Shown here one piece after another: positions 39,624 through 48,628 of a stretch of 64,000 bases of DNA (position 1 is the stretch's first letter; each line of letters opens with the position of its first letter). The notes beneath the pieces were generated by a model. The model made no database searches. It was not told where the DNA came from and worked only from the letters and a program-made list of their open reading frames with translations. The stretch is taken from assembly GCF_001431665.1 (NCBI RefSeq), contig NZ_LLXV01000029.1, forward strand, positions 1 through 64,000. The letters are read 5' to 3'. The position numbers and the translations under genes were made by a program. The stretch is from Stenotrophomonas beteli (GTDB lineage: Bacteria; Pseudomonadota; Gammaproteobacteria; Xanthomonadales; Xanthomonadaceae).

Positions 39624-39758
39624 GTAGCTGCCAACCTTGGTTGGCATGCCGCTCGTCGGCCAAGGTCGACGCCTACCCTGCTGAATTGCCCTTCGTCGAC
39701 CAAGGTCGACGCCTACCGGGGCTGGCACCTCGTTTGTCGACCAGGGTCCACGCCTGCC
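39624..39758. repeat. Cluster of four SMAG-like repeats
   Basis: Four units downstream of the SDR gene. GTAGCTGCCAACCTTGGTTG begins at 39624. Three reverse-oriented copies end at about 39676, 39716 and 39758, the first two with the core GTCGACGCCTAC and the third more diverged (GTCCACGCCTGCC). The two central copies differ by one base over more than 20. Clustered units of this type are known in S. maltophilia genomes. Confidence 0.8.
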
Positions 39759-39829
39759 ATCGCATCCGCCGGGCATGGGATTGCCCGGTCAGAGGCACTA
39801 TCATGTGCACACTGCCAAGGAGGACCCCG

Positions 39830-40123
39830 ATGAGCGTGGCACCCCGACAGACAAGTGCCCTGGCCGTAGTGAGCCTGGTCGCCGGCATCGCCAGCTGGAC
39901 CGTCCTGCCGTTCGTAGCCAGCATCGTGGCCATCGTCACCGGGCACATGGCCCGCGCCGAGATCCGCCGCCGTCCGCACGACCTTGACGGTGACGGCCTG
40001 GCCGTCACCGGCCTGGTGCTGGGCTGGCTGATGGTCGGCGCGGTGATCGCCGCAATCGTGGTCTTCATCCTGTTCTTCGGCGGCCTGGCCTGGCTCGCTG
40101 CGATGTCGAACGGATCGTCATGA
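39830..40123 (+). CDS. DUF4190-domain small membrane protein
   Basis: 97 residues with two membrane helices flanking a basic loop (GHMARAEIRRRPHDLDGDGL), the DUF4190 pattern. Start ATG 39830 has AAGGAGGA just upstream. The 3' end overlaps the methyltransferase start (ATGA). Function unknown. Confidence 0.82.
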   Translation: MSVAPRQTSALAVVSLVAGIASWTVLPFVASIVAIVTGHMARAEIRRRPHDLDGDGLAVTGLVLGWLMVGAVIAAIVVFILFFGGLAWLAAMSNGSS

Positions 40124-40890
40124 CCCCTTCCGACAGCACTGAACGCTTCAGCAGCCGCGTCGCCGACTACGTCCGTTACCGGCCTGACTACCCGCCCGCC
40201 CTGCTGGAGTGGCTGCATGGCCCGATGGGCGTCAGCGACCAGGTCCAGGTGGCCGACATCGGCGCTGGCACCGGCATCTCCAGCCGCCTGTTCCTGGCCA
40301 GCGGCCATCCGGTGGTCGCCGTTGAGCCGAACGCGGCCATGCGCGCCGCCGCCGAAGCATGGCTGGTACCGCACTATCGGCAGTTCCGTGCCGTCGACGG
40401 CCGCGCCGAAGCCACCGGCCTGGACGCTGCCAGCGTTGATCTGGTCAGCGTCGCCCAGGCCTTCCACTGGTTCGACACCGTGGCCGTGCGCGCCGAATGG
40501 CGGCGTATCCTGCGTCCCGGCGGCCAGGCACTGATCTACTGGAATTCGCGCCTGCTCGATGCCAGCCCGTTCCTGGTCGGCTACGAGCAGCTGCTGCTGG
40601 AGTTCGGCACTGACTACAGCGCGGTGGCCGAGCGCTACCAGGACGATGCCACGATGCGGGCATGGTTCGGGAGGGGGCTACGCGGCATGGTGCAGCTGCC
40701 GAACGTGCAGTACCTGGATCTGGACGCCCTGCGCGGGCGGCTGCTGTCTTCTTCCTACGCACCGCAGGCCGGCCATCCGCGGCACGCGCCGATGATCGCC
40801 GCGCTGCAGGACCTGTTCGCCGCCCACGCGGTCGACGGCCAGGTCGCTTTTGAATATCAAACCCGAGCCTTCCTCGGCACGCTGGACTGA
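40120..40890 (+). CDS. Class I SAM-dependent methyltransferase
   Basis: 256 residues. SAM motif I is [17 protein letters not shown], followed by the acidic VAVEPN and [11 protein letters not shown], typical of methyltransferase domain 11 proteins. Substrate unknown. Overlaps the DUF4190 gene and lies 8 bases before pyrD. Confidence 0.88.
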   Translation: MTPSDSTERFSSRVADYVRYRPDYPPALLEWLHGPMGVSDQVQVADIGAGTGISSRLFLASGHPVVAVEPNAAMRAAAEAWLVPHYRQFRAVDGRAEATGLDAASVDLVSVAQAFHWFDTVAVRAEWRRILRPGGQALIYWNSRLLDASPFLVGYEQLLLEFGTDYSAVAERYQDDATMRAWFGRGLRGMVQLPNVQYLDLDALRGRLLSSSYAPQAGHPRHAPMIAALQDLFAAHAVDGQVAFEYQTRAFLGTLD

Positions 40891-40898
40891 ATCGACGC

Positions 40899-41954
40899 AT
40901 GTATTCGCTTGCCCGCCCCTTCCTGTTCTCGCTCGATGCCGAGCGCGCCCACGGCCTTGGCCTGTCCACACTGGACCTGGCCTACCGCACCGGCACCACG
41001 CCGCTGCTGGCCGCACGCATCGCGCCGATGCCCAGCACGGTGTTCGGGCTGACGTTCCCCAACCCGGTCGGCCTGGCCGCCGGCCTGGACAAGAACGGCG
41101 AGCACATCGATGCATTGTTCGCGCTCGGCTTCGGCTTCGTCGAAATCGGCACCATCACCCCGCGCCCGCAGGCCGGCAATCCGCAGCCGCGCCTGTTCCG
41201 CCTGCCGGAACACAACGCGATCATCAACCGCATGGGCTTCAACAATGCCGGCGTGGACGCGCTGGTGCGCAACGTCGAGCGCGCGCGCAACCGCCGCGGC
41301 CTGCTCGGCATCAACATCGGCAAGAACAAGGACACCCCGAACGAACAGGCCGTGGACGATTACATCGCCTGCCTGGACAAGGTGTACCCGCTGGCCGACT
41401 ACATCACCGTCAACATTTCCTCGCCCAACACCGCCGGCCTGCGCGAACTGCAGGAAGAGACCGCGCTGCGCCAGCTGGTGAGCCAGCTGCGTGACCGCCA
41501 GGAAGACCTCGCCGCGCGGCACGGCCGTCGCGTGCCGATGCTGGTGAAGGTGGCGCCGGACCTGAGCGAGCGCGACATCGATGCCGCCGCGCGCGTGCTG
41601 GGCGAGCTGCAGGTGGACGGCGTGATCGCCACCAACACCACCATCGACCACAGCAAGGTGGCCGGCGACCCGCTGGCCAACGAAGCCGGCGGCCTGTCCG
41701 GCGCACCGGTGCTGGAGCAGTCCACGCTGGTACTGCGCCGGCTGCGTGCGCGCCTGCCCGAAGCGGTGCCGCTGGTGGGTGTCGGCGGCATTCTGTCCGG
41801 TGCCGATGCGGTGGCCAAGATGGCCGCCGGTGCCTCGCTCGTGCAGGTCTACAGCGGCCTGATTTTCCGCGGCCCGGCCCTGGTCTCGGACTGCGTGGAG
41901 GCGATCCGCCGCCGTCGCGAGGCGCCCAGCCGTGGCGCGGTGGCGCCGCTGTGA
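40899..41954 (+). CDS. pyrD: Dihydroorotate dehydrogenase (quinone)
   Basis: 351 residues, class 2 enzyme of pyrimidine synthesis, membrane-associated through its N-terminal helices ([19 protein letters not shown]). FMN site and active-site segments include [32 protein letters not shown] and [15 protein letters not shown], with the class 2 catalytic Ser. Overlaps murB by GTGA. Confidence 0.96.
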   Translation: MYSLARPFLFSLDAERAHGLGLSTLDLAYRTGTTPLLAARIAPMPSTVFGLTFPNPVGLAAGLDKNGEHIDALFALGFGFVEIGTITPRPQAGNPQPRLFRLPEHNAIINRMGFNNAGVDALVRNVERARNRRGLLGINIGKNKDTPNEQAVDDYIACLDKVYPLADYITVNISSPNTAGLRELQEETALRQLVSQLRDRQEDLAARHGRRVPMLVKVAPDLSERDIDAAARVLGELQVDGVIATNTTIDHSKVAGDPLANEAGGLSGAPVLEQSTLVLRRLRARLPEAVPLVGVGGILSGADAVAKMAAGASLVQVYSGLIFRGPALVSDCVEAIRRRREAPSRGAVAPL

Positions 41955-43024
41955 GCGCGCCCATGGATACCGTCGACGGCAACGCCCCGCTGCGCTGGAC
42001 GCTCACCCGCAATGCCCCGTTGCAGGCGCTCAATACCTTCCATGTGCAGGCCAGCGCCGCGCAGCTGCTGGAACTGCACGATCCCGCACTGCTGCCGGAG
42101 GTGCTGGCACTGCCGGAGGTGGCCAGCGGCCCGCTGCTGGTGCTGGGCAGCGGCAGCAACGTGCTGATCGCCGAAGATCTTCCCGGCACCGTGCTGGTGT
42201 TCGCCAACCGTGACATCAGTTTCCTTGAACACCGCGCCGACCATGCCGTGATCCGCGCCGGCGCCGGCGTGCCGTGGCATGGCCTGGTGATGTGGTCGCT
42301 GCAGGAAGGCCTGTCCGGCCTGGAGAATCTGGCGTTGATTCCCGGCACCGCCGGCGCCGCGCCAATCCAGAACATCGGTGCCTACGGCGCGCAGGTCGGC
42401 GAGTTCATCCAGGCCGTTGAAGCCTGGGACTGCCAGGAACAGGCCTGGGTGCGGCTGGACAACGAACAGTGTGGTTTCGCCTACCGCGACAGCGTGTTCA
42501 AGCAGCAGATGGACCGCTACTTGATCACCGCCATCGAGCTGAAGCTGCCGTTGCTGCATGACCTGCGCATGGACTACGCCGGTATCCGCGAGGAACTGCA
42601 GGCGCAGGGCGTGGAGCTGCCCAGCGCCGTGGACGTGGCCAATGCGGTGATCGCGATCCGCCGCCGCAAGCTGCCCGACCCGGATGTACTGGGCAACGCC
42701 GGCAGCTTCTTCAAGAACCCGGTGCTGCCGCTGGAGCAGGTGGACGTATTGCTGCAGCATTTCCCTGAGTTGCCGGTGTTCCCGGCCGACCAGGAGGGCA
42801 AGCGCAAGGTTTCGGCGGCGTGGATGATCGAGTCCTGCGGCTGGAAGGGCTTCCGCGAAGGCGATGCCGGCGTGGCGCCGAGCCATGCGCTGGTGCTGGT
42901 CAACCACGGCAACGCCACCGGCGCCGAGCTGCTGGCACTGGCGCGCCGCATTTCGGCCTCGGTGCTGGAGAAATTCGGCGTACCGATCGAACCGGAGCCC
43001 CGCCTGCTCGGCGCACAGTGGTGA
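41951..43024 (+). CDS. murB: UDP-N-acetylenolpyruvoylglucosamine reductase
   Basis: 357 residues, type I MurB. FAD-binding loop [20 protein letters not shown], catalytic Ser in [12 protein letters not shown], and the C-terminal Glu region. Cytoplasmic flavoenzyme making UDP-N-acetylmuramate. Start GTG 41951 overlaps the pyrD stop; ATG 41963 is an alternative. Confidence 0.95.
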   Translation: MSAPMDTVDGNAPLRWTLTRNAPLQALNTFHVQASAAQLLELHDPALLPEVLALPEVASGPLLVLGSGSNVLIAEDLPGTVLVFANRDISFLEHRADHAVIRAGAGVPWHGLVMWSLQEGLSGLENLALIPGTAGAAPIQNIGAYGAQVGEFIQAVEAWDCQEQAWVRLDNEQCGFAYRDSVFKQQMDRYLITAIELKLPLLHDLRMDYAGIREELQAQGVELPSAVDVANAVIAIRRRKLPDPDVLGNAGSFFKNPVLPLEQVDVLLQHFPELPVFPADQEGKRKVSAAWMIESCGWKGFREGDAGVAPSHALVLVNHGNATGAELLALARRISASVLEKFGVPIEPEPRLLGAQW

Positions 43025-43944
43025 ACAGCCCCACCCTCTCCCCCGGCGCCACCCCGATGCGGGCGGCGCTGCTGATGCTCGGCAGCACGATGGCCTTCGG
43101 CCTGATGGCGGTGGCGATCCGCTATGCCACCCGCTACGTACCGACCCAGGAAGTGGCGTTCTTCCGCAACGCCTTCGGCCTGCTTGCGCTGCTGCCGATG
43201 CTGCTGCGACCGGGCCGCGCGCCATGGAAGACCCAGCAGCTGCCGCGCTATTTCGTGCGCAGTGCGATCGGCCTGGCGTCGATGCTGTGCGCGTTCTGGG
43301 CGCTGGGCCACCTGCCGCTGGCGCAGGCGGTCTCACTCTCGTACTCCACGCCGCTGTTCGTCACCATTGCCGCGGTGCTGTGGCTGGGCGAAACCGTGCG
43401 CGTGCGCCGCTGGGCGGCGGTGGTGGTCGGCTTCATCGGCGTGCTGGTGATCGTCCGCCCTGGCACCGCTGGCTTCACCGCCGGCAGCCTGGTTGCGGTG
43501 TGCGCGGCCGTGCTCAGCTCGCTGGTGGCGATCCAGATCAAGCAGCTGACCCGCATCGACAGCGCCGACACCGTGGTGCTCTACACCTATGTGTTCTGGG
43601 TGCCGTTGTCGCTGGTTCCGGCGCTGTTCGTCTGGGTCTGGCCCACCGGCCTGGCCTGGTTGTGGCTGCTGGCCACCGGCGTGCTCGGTACCCTGGGCCA
43701 GCTCTTGTGGACCCGCGCTCTGCGCCTGGGCGAAGTTTCAGCGCTGACGCCGATCAGCTTCCTGCAACTTCCGCTGGTGACCCTGTGCGGCTGGCTGCTG
43801 TTCAATGAAACCGTCGATCGCTGGACGATCCTCGGTGCCGGCATCATCCTCGGCGCCAACGCCTATATCGCGCACCGCGAGGCTGTTCTGTCACGACGTG
43901 CCGCCAGCGCTGCGGCCTCAGCCGCCGCCAAACCGGCCGAGTAG
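43021..43944 (+). CDS. DMT-superfamily (EamA) transporter
   Basis: 307 residues, about ten membrane helices in two EamA repeats (first [20 protein letters not shown], second around [20 protein letters not shown]-like loop). GTG 43021 overlaps the murB stop. The stop codon TAG is supplied by the GTAG end of a SMAG repeat. Confidence 0.87.
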   Translation: MNSPTLSPGATPMRAALLMLGSTMAFGLMAVAIRYATRYVPTQEVAFFRNAFGLLALLPMLLRPGRAPWKTQQLPRYFVRSAIGLASMLCAFWALGHLPLAQAVSLSYSTPLFVTIAAVLWLGETVRVRRWAAVVVGFIGVLVIVRPGTAGFTAGSLVAVCAAVLSSLVAIQIKQLTRIDSADTVVLYTYVFWVPLSLVPALFVWVWPTGLAWLWLLATGVLGTLGQLLWTRALRLGEVSALTPISFLQLPLVTLCGWLLFNETVDRWTILGAGIILGANAYIAHREAVLSRRAASAAASAAAKPAE

Positions 43945-44010
43945 ACCGCGCCAAGCGTGGATAACAACCCTCCCGCCTGATCACGCCACCCACGCGTGGC
44001 GTGGATCTAC
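43941..44010. repeat. SMAG-like inverted pair at a convergent gene boundary
   Basis: GTAG begins at 43941 and CTAC ends at 44010, with arms based on CCACGC/GCGTGG. The left GTAG contains the TAG stop of the EamA gene (43942-43944) and the right one the stop of the APH(9)-like gene (44007-44009). It may also act as a bidirectional terminator. Confidence 0.75.
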
Positions 44011-45011
44011 AGCGCGCGATACGCGCGCTCGGCAGCATCAAACACATTGCCGGGAGCGAACTGCTCGCTGAGGAAATGCAGCGATTGCCGGCGCAGCTGT
44101 GGCGAACGATCCAGCGCGCCAGGCGCCAGCAGCACCTGCTGGAATTCGATCAGGTCCTGCAGGATGCGCCCGTGGCGATACCAGGCGATCCAGCGCGGAT
44201 CCCCCAGGTCGCCGCCATAGCCTTCGCCGAAGCCCGCCGGATTCTCGCGGCCCCAGCGCCCTCCAACGGCGGCACCGACGAACATCAGGTCACGTTCGCG
44301 CGGTGCCAGTGACAGGCCGTCCCAGTCGATCAGGTGCAGAGCGCCATCGTTGCCCATCAGCAGGTTGCCGGCGTGCAGATCGGTATGGCACAGGTGCAGG
44401 TCCACCGGAACGCCCTGCAGCGCACCGTACAGCTGCAGCGCGTGTGCGTGCAGCGCGGCGATGCGCACGTGCTGTTGCTCCCAGATGGAGACGAACGCGC
44501 GACTGAGCCCGTCCTGTGCAGCCGGCAGGCCATCCTCGGCCAGCCACCTGCCCACCGTTTCCAGCGCTGCGGGCTCCAGCTGCACGCGCGGCAATGCTCC
44601 CTGCAGCTCCGCAGGCAACCGCACCTCGTGCAGGCGCCGCAGCACCTGGCCCAACCGGTTCCACTGGGCGCGGCTCAAGGGCGCCTCGAAACCGGACTGA
44701 CCCTCGATATAGGGAAACAGGGTGAACTGCAGGCCCCAGCGCTGAACCGAGGCGCCGCCGGTGAGTGCCGGCCATGGCGCCACGATCTCGTCGATGCCGG
44801 ATGTGCCGCGCAGCCAATGCAGGCTGTCCCACACCGCGGGATCAACCTGGTAGGTACGGCATTTCAACCACCACTGGCCATGCCGCGCATCGACGCGGTA
44901 CACGCTGGCGCCGGCGTCGGCGCCCACCGCGCGTGGCACCACTGCGGTTGCCGTGATGCCGTAGGACTGCTGTAGAACTTCGCCGAGATGCTGCGCCGAC
45001 GCGAATGACAT
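44007..45011 (-). CDS. APH(9)-type phosphotransferase (spectinomycin kinase-like)
   Basis: 334 residues, aminoglycoside-kinase fold. Catalytic loop CHTDLHAGNLLMGNDG and metal loop LIDWDGLSLAPRERDLMFVG closely follow APH(9)-Ia, including the LAPRERDLMF run; the N-terminus (LQQSYGITA) and FVGAAVGGRW also fit. APH(9) enzymes phosphorylate spectinomycin, and chromosomal members are reported in Stenotrophomonas. Activity is not shown by sequence. No clear ribosome binding site precedes ATG 45011. Confidence 0.82.
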   Translation of the reverse strand: MSFASAQHLGEVLQQSYGITATAVVPRAVGADAGASVYRVDARHGQWWLKCRTYQVDPAVWDSLHWLRGTSGIDEIVAPWPALTGGASVQRWGLQFTLFPYIEGQSGFEAPLSRAQWNRLGQVLRRLHEVRLPAELQGALPRVQLEPAALETVGRWLAEDGLPAAQDGLSRAFVSIWEQQHVRIAALHAHALQLYGALQGVPVDLHLCHTDLHAGNLLMGNDGALHLIDWDGLSLAPRERDLMFVGAAVGGRWGRENPAGFGEGYGGDLGDPRWIAWYRHGRILQDLIEFQQVLLAPGALDRSPQLRRQSLHFLSEQFAPGNVFDAAERAYRAL

Positions 45012-45080
45012 GAATGGAAGGGGAAAGTATTACCTGCGGCCACTATCGCAGATGCCCTCGCCGAGACACAGACATGTCCG

Positions 45081-46145
45081 TCACAACATCGCGCCGGGGC
45101 GAGCCGCAGGCTGGCCCGCGACGCGACGCATCAGCGCTTCCAGCGGGCCACGCGCAAACCGCCACGACCACAGCCACGCTGCGGCCGTTGCCAGCATCAG
45201 GAACAGCAGCGCCCACAACAGCACCGACGCCAACGAAGCGCTTCCGTCCAGCAGGCCCAGGCTTTCCAGCGTGCCCATGCCCAGCAGGATGTGACCGGCG
45301 TACAAGGTCAGGGTCATGCGCCCTGCGGCGGTGAACGGTTCTATCCAGTCACCCGGATAGCGATGCGTGAACAACAGGCAGGCGGCGATCAGCGAACACG
45401 CTGCACCGGCGCCGGTCAGCAGGTAGGCCGGGCCAGGAGGCATCGGCTGCGTTCCCAGCCACGCCTGCCAGGGCGTGGCCTGCGCCAGATGCTGCACGCC
45501 GTGGCCGGCACCGATCAGCAACAGCCCCAGCGCCAGCACTGCCCGCTGCACCCGGGGGAGCGACAACGGCAGGCGCGCCAGCAGCATGCCCAGCAGGAAG
45601 AAGCACAGCCACGGCAGCACCGGATGGAACCCATTGAACAGCAGGTTGCGCACCGCGCCGGGCCATTGCCAGAGGCCGGCGTACTCCAGCGTCCGCCAGT
45701 TCCAGCCCTCGCTGTAATCCCAGTGCAGCAGCGCCCAGAACGAGCACGCTGCCAGGACGACGATGCTGGCCAGCAACACCTTCGGCGACGCGCGCAGCCA
45801 CAGCACCGCAAGCGCGAAATACACCGCGTAGAAGTGCAGGATGTCGGCCGGGAACAGGGTCAGGTTGAACAGGCCCAGCACCATCAGGACCATTGCGCGC
45901 CGCCAGGTCTGCATGCTCGCCGGCCGCCATTGCTGGCGCTGCGTGGCCAGTACCAGGCCCAGCCCTGCCAGGGTGACGAAGGTCGCCGAGGCCTTGCCCT
46001 CCAGCAGGTGGAAGACGCCGGCCAGCCAACCGTCACCATCGGCAGGAACGGCCATGGCCAACCGGAAGTTGACCAGCACCATGCCCGCCAGTGCCAGGTA
46101 ACGCGCCAGATCCAACCCATGCATGCGCCGCTCGCCCCCACTCAT
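45081..46145 (-). CDS. DUF418-domain membrane protein
   Basis: About 354 residues with nine or ten membrane helices. It begins MSGGERRMHGLDLARYLALAGMV and ends with the DUF418 region (GRMTLTLYAGHILLG). Start 46145 overlaps the TetR stop (ATGA); the frame stays open far upstream but overlaps TetR entirely. Relatives are acyltransferase-like membrane proteins of unclear role, often next to regulators. Confidence 0.85.
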   Translation of the reverse strand: MSGGERRMHGLDLARYLALAGMVLVNFRLAMAVPADGDGWLAGVFHLLEGKASATFVTLAGLGLVLATQRQQWRPASMQTWRRAMVLMVLGLFNLTLFPADILHFYAVYFALAVLWLRASPKVLLASIVVLAACSFWALLHWDYSEGWNWRTLEYAGLWQWPGAVRNLLFNGFHPVLPWLCFFLLGMLLARLPLSLPRVQRAVLALGLLLIGAGHGVQHLAQATPWQAWLGTQPMPPGPAYLLTGAGAACSLIAACLLFTHRYPGDWIEPFTAAGRMTLTLYAGHILLGMGTLESLGLLDGSASLASVLLWALLFLMLATAAAWLWSWRFARGPLEALMRRVAGQPAARPGAML

Positions 46146-46744
46146 GCGCGCGCGCCCAGCAGTGCCAGCAACTGGGCAGGGTCGAGCACGTCTCCCTGCG
46201 CGCCACCGGCCTGGAAAAGGCCCTGGCGCAGCGCATTGCTCTCGATGGCATCCAGCACGACCTGCGCCTGCAGCGCCGGTGCCAGCGCGGGCCGCCGGCG
46301 TTCGCGCTGTGCCATGCGCAGCAGTGCGTCGGCCAGCGCCTGCTGCACCTGCCGTCGATTGGCATTGAAGGCGGCGGCGACAGCCGGGGTCCGCGCACAT
46401 TCGGCCAGGACCTCGACGGCGAGCGTCGCCCACTCCGGCTGCCGGCACAGCGCGTGGAAAGCCTGAAGGAAGGCCAGCACCTTTACACGTTCACCGTCGG
46501 CTGCGGCCAACCGCGCCAGCAGCGGCGCCAGCGCTTCGCTCTCGGTCTCGGCCACCGCAAGGATGATCGCCTCCTTGCCCGGGAAGTGATTGTAGAGATT
46601 GCCCAGGCTGACTCCGGCCGCCTGCGCGATGTCACGCATGCTGGTCTGGTGGAAACCCTTGGCCAGGAAGCACTGCAGGGCCGCCTGCAGGATCTGGGCG
46701 ATGCGTTGCTGGTTGCGGTCGATGCGGTTCATGACGCCAATCAT
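46142..46744 (-). CDS. TetR-family transcriptional regulator
   Basis: About 200 residues with an N-terminal helix-turn-helix (FHQTSMRDIAQAAGVSLGNLYNHFPGKEAI) and a variable ligand domain. Possible ATG starts are 46762, 46744 and 46732. A 12-bp palindrome spans the codons after 46762, which suggests the true start is 46744 or 46732 and the palindrome is its own operator. Co-transcribed with the DUF418 gene. Confidence 0.87.
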   Translation of the reverse strand: MIGVMNRIDRNQQRIAQILQAALQCFLAKGFHQTSMRDIAQAAGVSLGNLYNHFPGKEAIILAVAETESEALAPLLARLAAADGERVKVLAFLQAFHALCRQPEWATLAVEVLAECARTPAVAAAFNANRRQVQQALADALLRMAQRERRRPALAPALQAQVVLDAIESNALRQGLFQAGGAQGDVLDPAQLLALLGARA

Positions 46745-46746
46745 GA

Positions 46747-46758
46747 ACGAACGTTCGT
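46747..46758. promoter_or_regulatory. 12-bp palindrome, candidate TetR operator
   Basis: ACGAACGTTCGT, a perfect palindrome 2 bases upstream of ATG 46744. Consistent with autoregulation of the TetR/DUF418 pair. Confidence 0.5.
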
Positions 46759-46812
46759 CCATTTCAAGGCACTGGGCTGGCGCCGGCAGGCCAGCGTTCA
46801 GCCCTTGCCACC

Positions 46813-46872
46813 TCAGAAGAACTCATCAAGCAAGCGGTAGAACGCCAGCCGCCGCTCATCGGCAACCAGGCC
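46813..46872 (-). pseudogene. Orphaned 3' end of the APH(3') gene
   Basis: Twenty in-frame codons after the premature TAA, reading GLVADERRLAFYRLLDEFF then TGA. This is the expected APH(3') C-terminus; TAC to TAA would explain the interruption. With it the gene would encode 269 residues, the normal length. Confidence 0.8.
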
Positions 46873-47622
46873 TTAGCGTTGAAAAAAGGGCGCCACCCAC
46901 CGGGTGTCTTCGAAATTGTCGACCAGGCTGCGCGCAGCCAACGCCAGGTCCTGGTAGCGATCGGCCACGCCCAGCCGCCCGCAGTCGATGAACCCACTGA
47001 AGCGGCCGTTGGCCGCCATCAGGTTGGGCAGGCAGGCGTCGCCATGGCACACCACCCGGTCTTCGTGCTCCGGCCGGGTGGCGTGGAGTTCGGCGAACAC
47101 CTGCTGCGGGCTCTGGCCGAGGCGTTCGTCATCGAAATCGCCGGCATCGACCAAGCCGCCCTCGATCCGCGCTGCGGCCGCCTGCAGGCGCGACGCAATG
47201 CGCTGGTCGAAGGGACAGGCGGCTACCGGCAGCGCATGCAGGCCGCGCAGGGCGTCGGCCAGCACTTCAACCAACCGCGGCGGCGCGAGCTCCGGCGACG
47301 ACGCCAGATCGCGACCTGGCAACGCGCTCATCAGCAGCCAGTGGCGCCCTGCTTCCTTGACGTCGGCGATCACCGTCGGCGCGGGCTGGCCTTGTGCCCG
47401 CAGCCAGCGCAGGCGCGCGATCTCATCGCCAAGTTCGCTGAAGGCGTCGATCACTTCCGACTTCAGGAAGGCATCGGCCTGCCCGTGCCGATGCACGCGG
47501 GCAACCTCCGCGCGCGAAGCGCCGATCGATTGCCGTTCGATGCGGGCGTCGGCCAGGATCTGCCGCCACGCCTTCGGCAACGGCATGTCGCTCGGGGCGG
47601 AGTCGGTTTCATTCCTTTGCAT
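46873..47622 (-). CDS. aph(3')-II-like: APH(3')-II-type aminoglycoside phosphotransferase, C-terminus lost to a premature stop
   Basis: 249 residues from ATG 47622 (MQRNETDSAPSDMPLPKAWR). Catalytic loop VCHGDACLPNLM and metal loop FIDCGRLGVADRYQDLAL are those of the APH(3') family, and the whole resembles the intrinsic APH(3')-IIc of S. maltophilia. The frame stops at TAA (46873-46875) after WVAPFFQR. Reading through that codon continues in frame for 19 residues ending RLLDEFF, the normal APH(3') C-terminus. In this family the last residues help bind the aminoglycoside, so this allele may be weak or inactive. Confidence 0.85.
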   Translation of the reverse strand: MQRNETDSAPSDMPLPKAWRQILADARIERQSIGASRAEVARVHRHGQADAFLKSEVIDAFSELGDEIARLRWLRAQGQPAPTVIADVKEAGRHWLLMSALPGRDLASSPELAPPRLVEVLADALRGLHALPVAACPFDQRIASRLQAAAARIEGGLVDAGDFDDERLGQSPQQVFAELHATRPEHEDRVVCHGDACLPNLMAANGRFSGFIDCGRLGVADRYQDLALAARSLVDNFEDTRWVAPFFQR

Positions 47623-47816
47623 GCGAAGATCCTGCGTCGGCGGGTGACACGGGCGATTGTCGCGCACTTCCAGCAGGCACTCGGCCGCGCTGAACCGGAT
47701 CCTTACGCCGGCGCGCCGGGCGATGGACGAAACCCGGCGCGCCGTCCACAGTGCCCGGCGCCGCACAGGCGGTGTGCAGTGGCGTTCGCTGCAACTCCCC
47801 CATACAAGGAAGCAAC

Positions 47817-48533
47817 ATGAATTTGATGGTCATCGGCGCCAGCAGGGGTCTCGGTCGGGCGTTCGTGGAAGGACTGTGCAGTCCCGGCGATACCGTCATC
47901 GGTGTCTCCCGCAGCCGCCCGCGCGACCTGCACTGCCCGGACGGAATCACGCTGCAATGGATCGAGGCCGATCTGGCCCAGCCCACCACTGCCGCCGGCC
48001 AGATTGCCGCGCAGGCGCCGGCCGATCTGGACGTGCTGATCCACAACCTGGGAATCTGGGAAGAGAAGGCCTTCAGCGACGACTATGCCTTCCTCGATGA
48101 AAGCGATGCGGCACTCACGCAACTGGTCGACGTCAACATCACCGCCACGCTGTTGCTGTTGCAGCGCCTGTTGCCGCGCGTTCTGAACGCGCCGCGACCG
48201 CAGTTGGTGCTGACCGGCTCGACCTCGGCACTGCCGCGCAGTGGCCGTCCGGAAGTCGCGTTCGGCGCCTCGAAATTCGCGCTCAATGGCATCGCAGACG
48301 CATTGCGCGAAGGCTTCCGTGATCGCCGCCTGGCGGTGACCAGCCTGCAGCTGGGCTATCTCAATACCGACGATGCGCTGTCGGTGCCGGTGGCCGACGC
48401 GGCGGCACGTGGCGAAGGTGGACTGGTACCGGTGCACGATGTGGTGGCCATGGTGCGTGCGCTGCTGCACCTGTCGCCATCCGGCTTCGTGCGCGAGCTG
48501 GTGCTGCCGGCCATCGCCGACCCGCGCTACTGA
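47817..48533 (+). CDS. SDR-family oxidoreductase
   Basis: 238 residues. Cofactor loop MVIGASRGLGRAFVEGL at the N-terminus, NLGIW in place of the NNAG motif, and a serine-containing LTGSTSALPRSGRPEVAFGA in which the usual YxxxK Tyr is Phe (FGASKF). It is therefore atypical and may be a degenerate or non-dehydrogenase SDR. ATG 47817 follows AAGGA. Confidence 0.82.
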   Translation: MNLMVIGASRGLGRAFVEGLCSPGDTVIGVSRSRPRDLHCPDGITLQWIEADLAQPTTAAGQIAAQAPADLDVLIHNLGIWEEKAFSDDYAFLDESDAALTQLVDVNITATLLLLQRLLPRVLNAPRPQLVLTGSTSALPRSGRPEVAFGASKFALNGIADALREGFRDRRLAVTSLQLGYLNTDDALSVPVADAAARGEGGLVPVHDVVAMVRALLHLSPSGFVRELVLPAIADPRY

Positions 48534-48586
48534 CCACGGCCGCCAGCGCCGCGCGGCCTCGGTGGCCGCACGCGCGGCCGTGGTTT
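48533..48586 (+). terminator. Long-stem hairpin after SDR gene
   Basis: ACCACGGCCGC (48533-48543) is complementary to GCGGCCGTGGT (48574-48584), followed by a short TT. It directly overlaps the SDR stop. The weak T-run makes termination likely but not certain. Confidence 0.5.
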
Positions 48587-48628
48587 ACCCTGCTCTCACT
48601 GGCCGTCGGTCACAGGCGGGAACCGGCT

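Noticed and set aside
39624-39758. Regular repeats considered as a CRISPR array
   Set aside because: Units are palindromic, unevenly spaced, of mixed orientation and GTAG-ended, which fits SMAG/REP elements.
46146-46448. N-terminal extension of the DUF418 protein
   Set aside because: It lies inside the TetR gene and is Arg/Ala/Gly-rich; ATG 46145 overlaps the TetR stop in the usual way.
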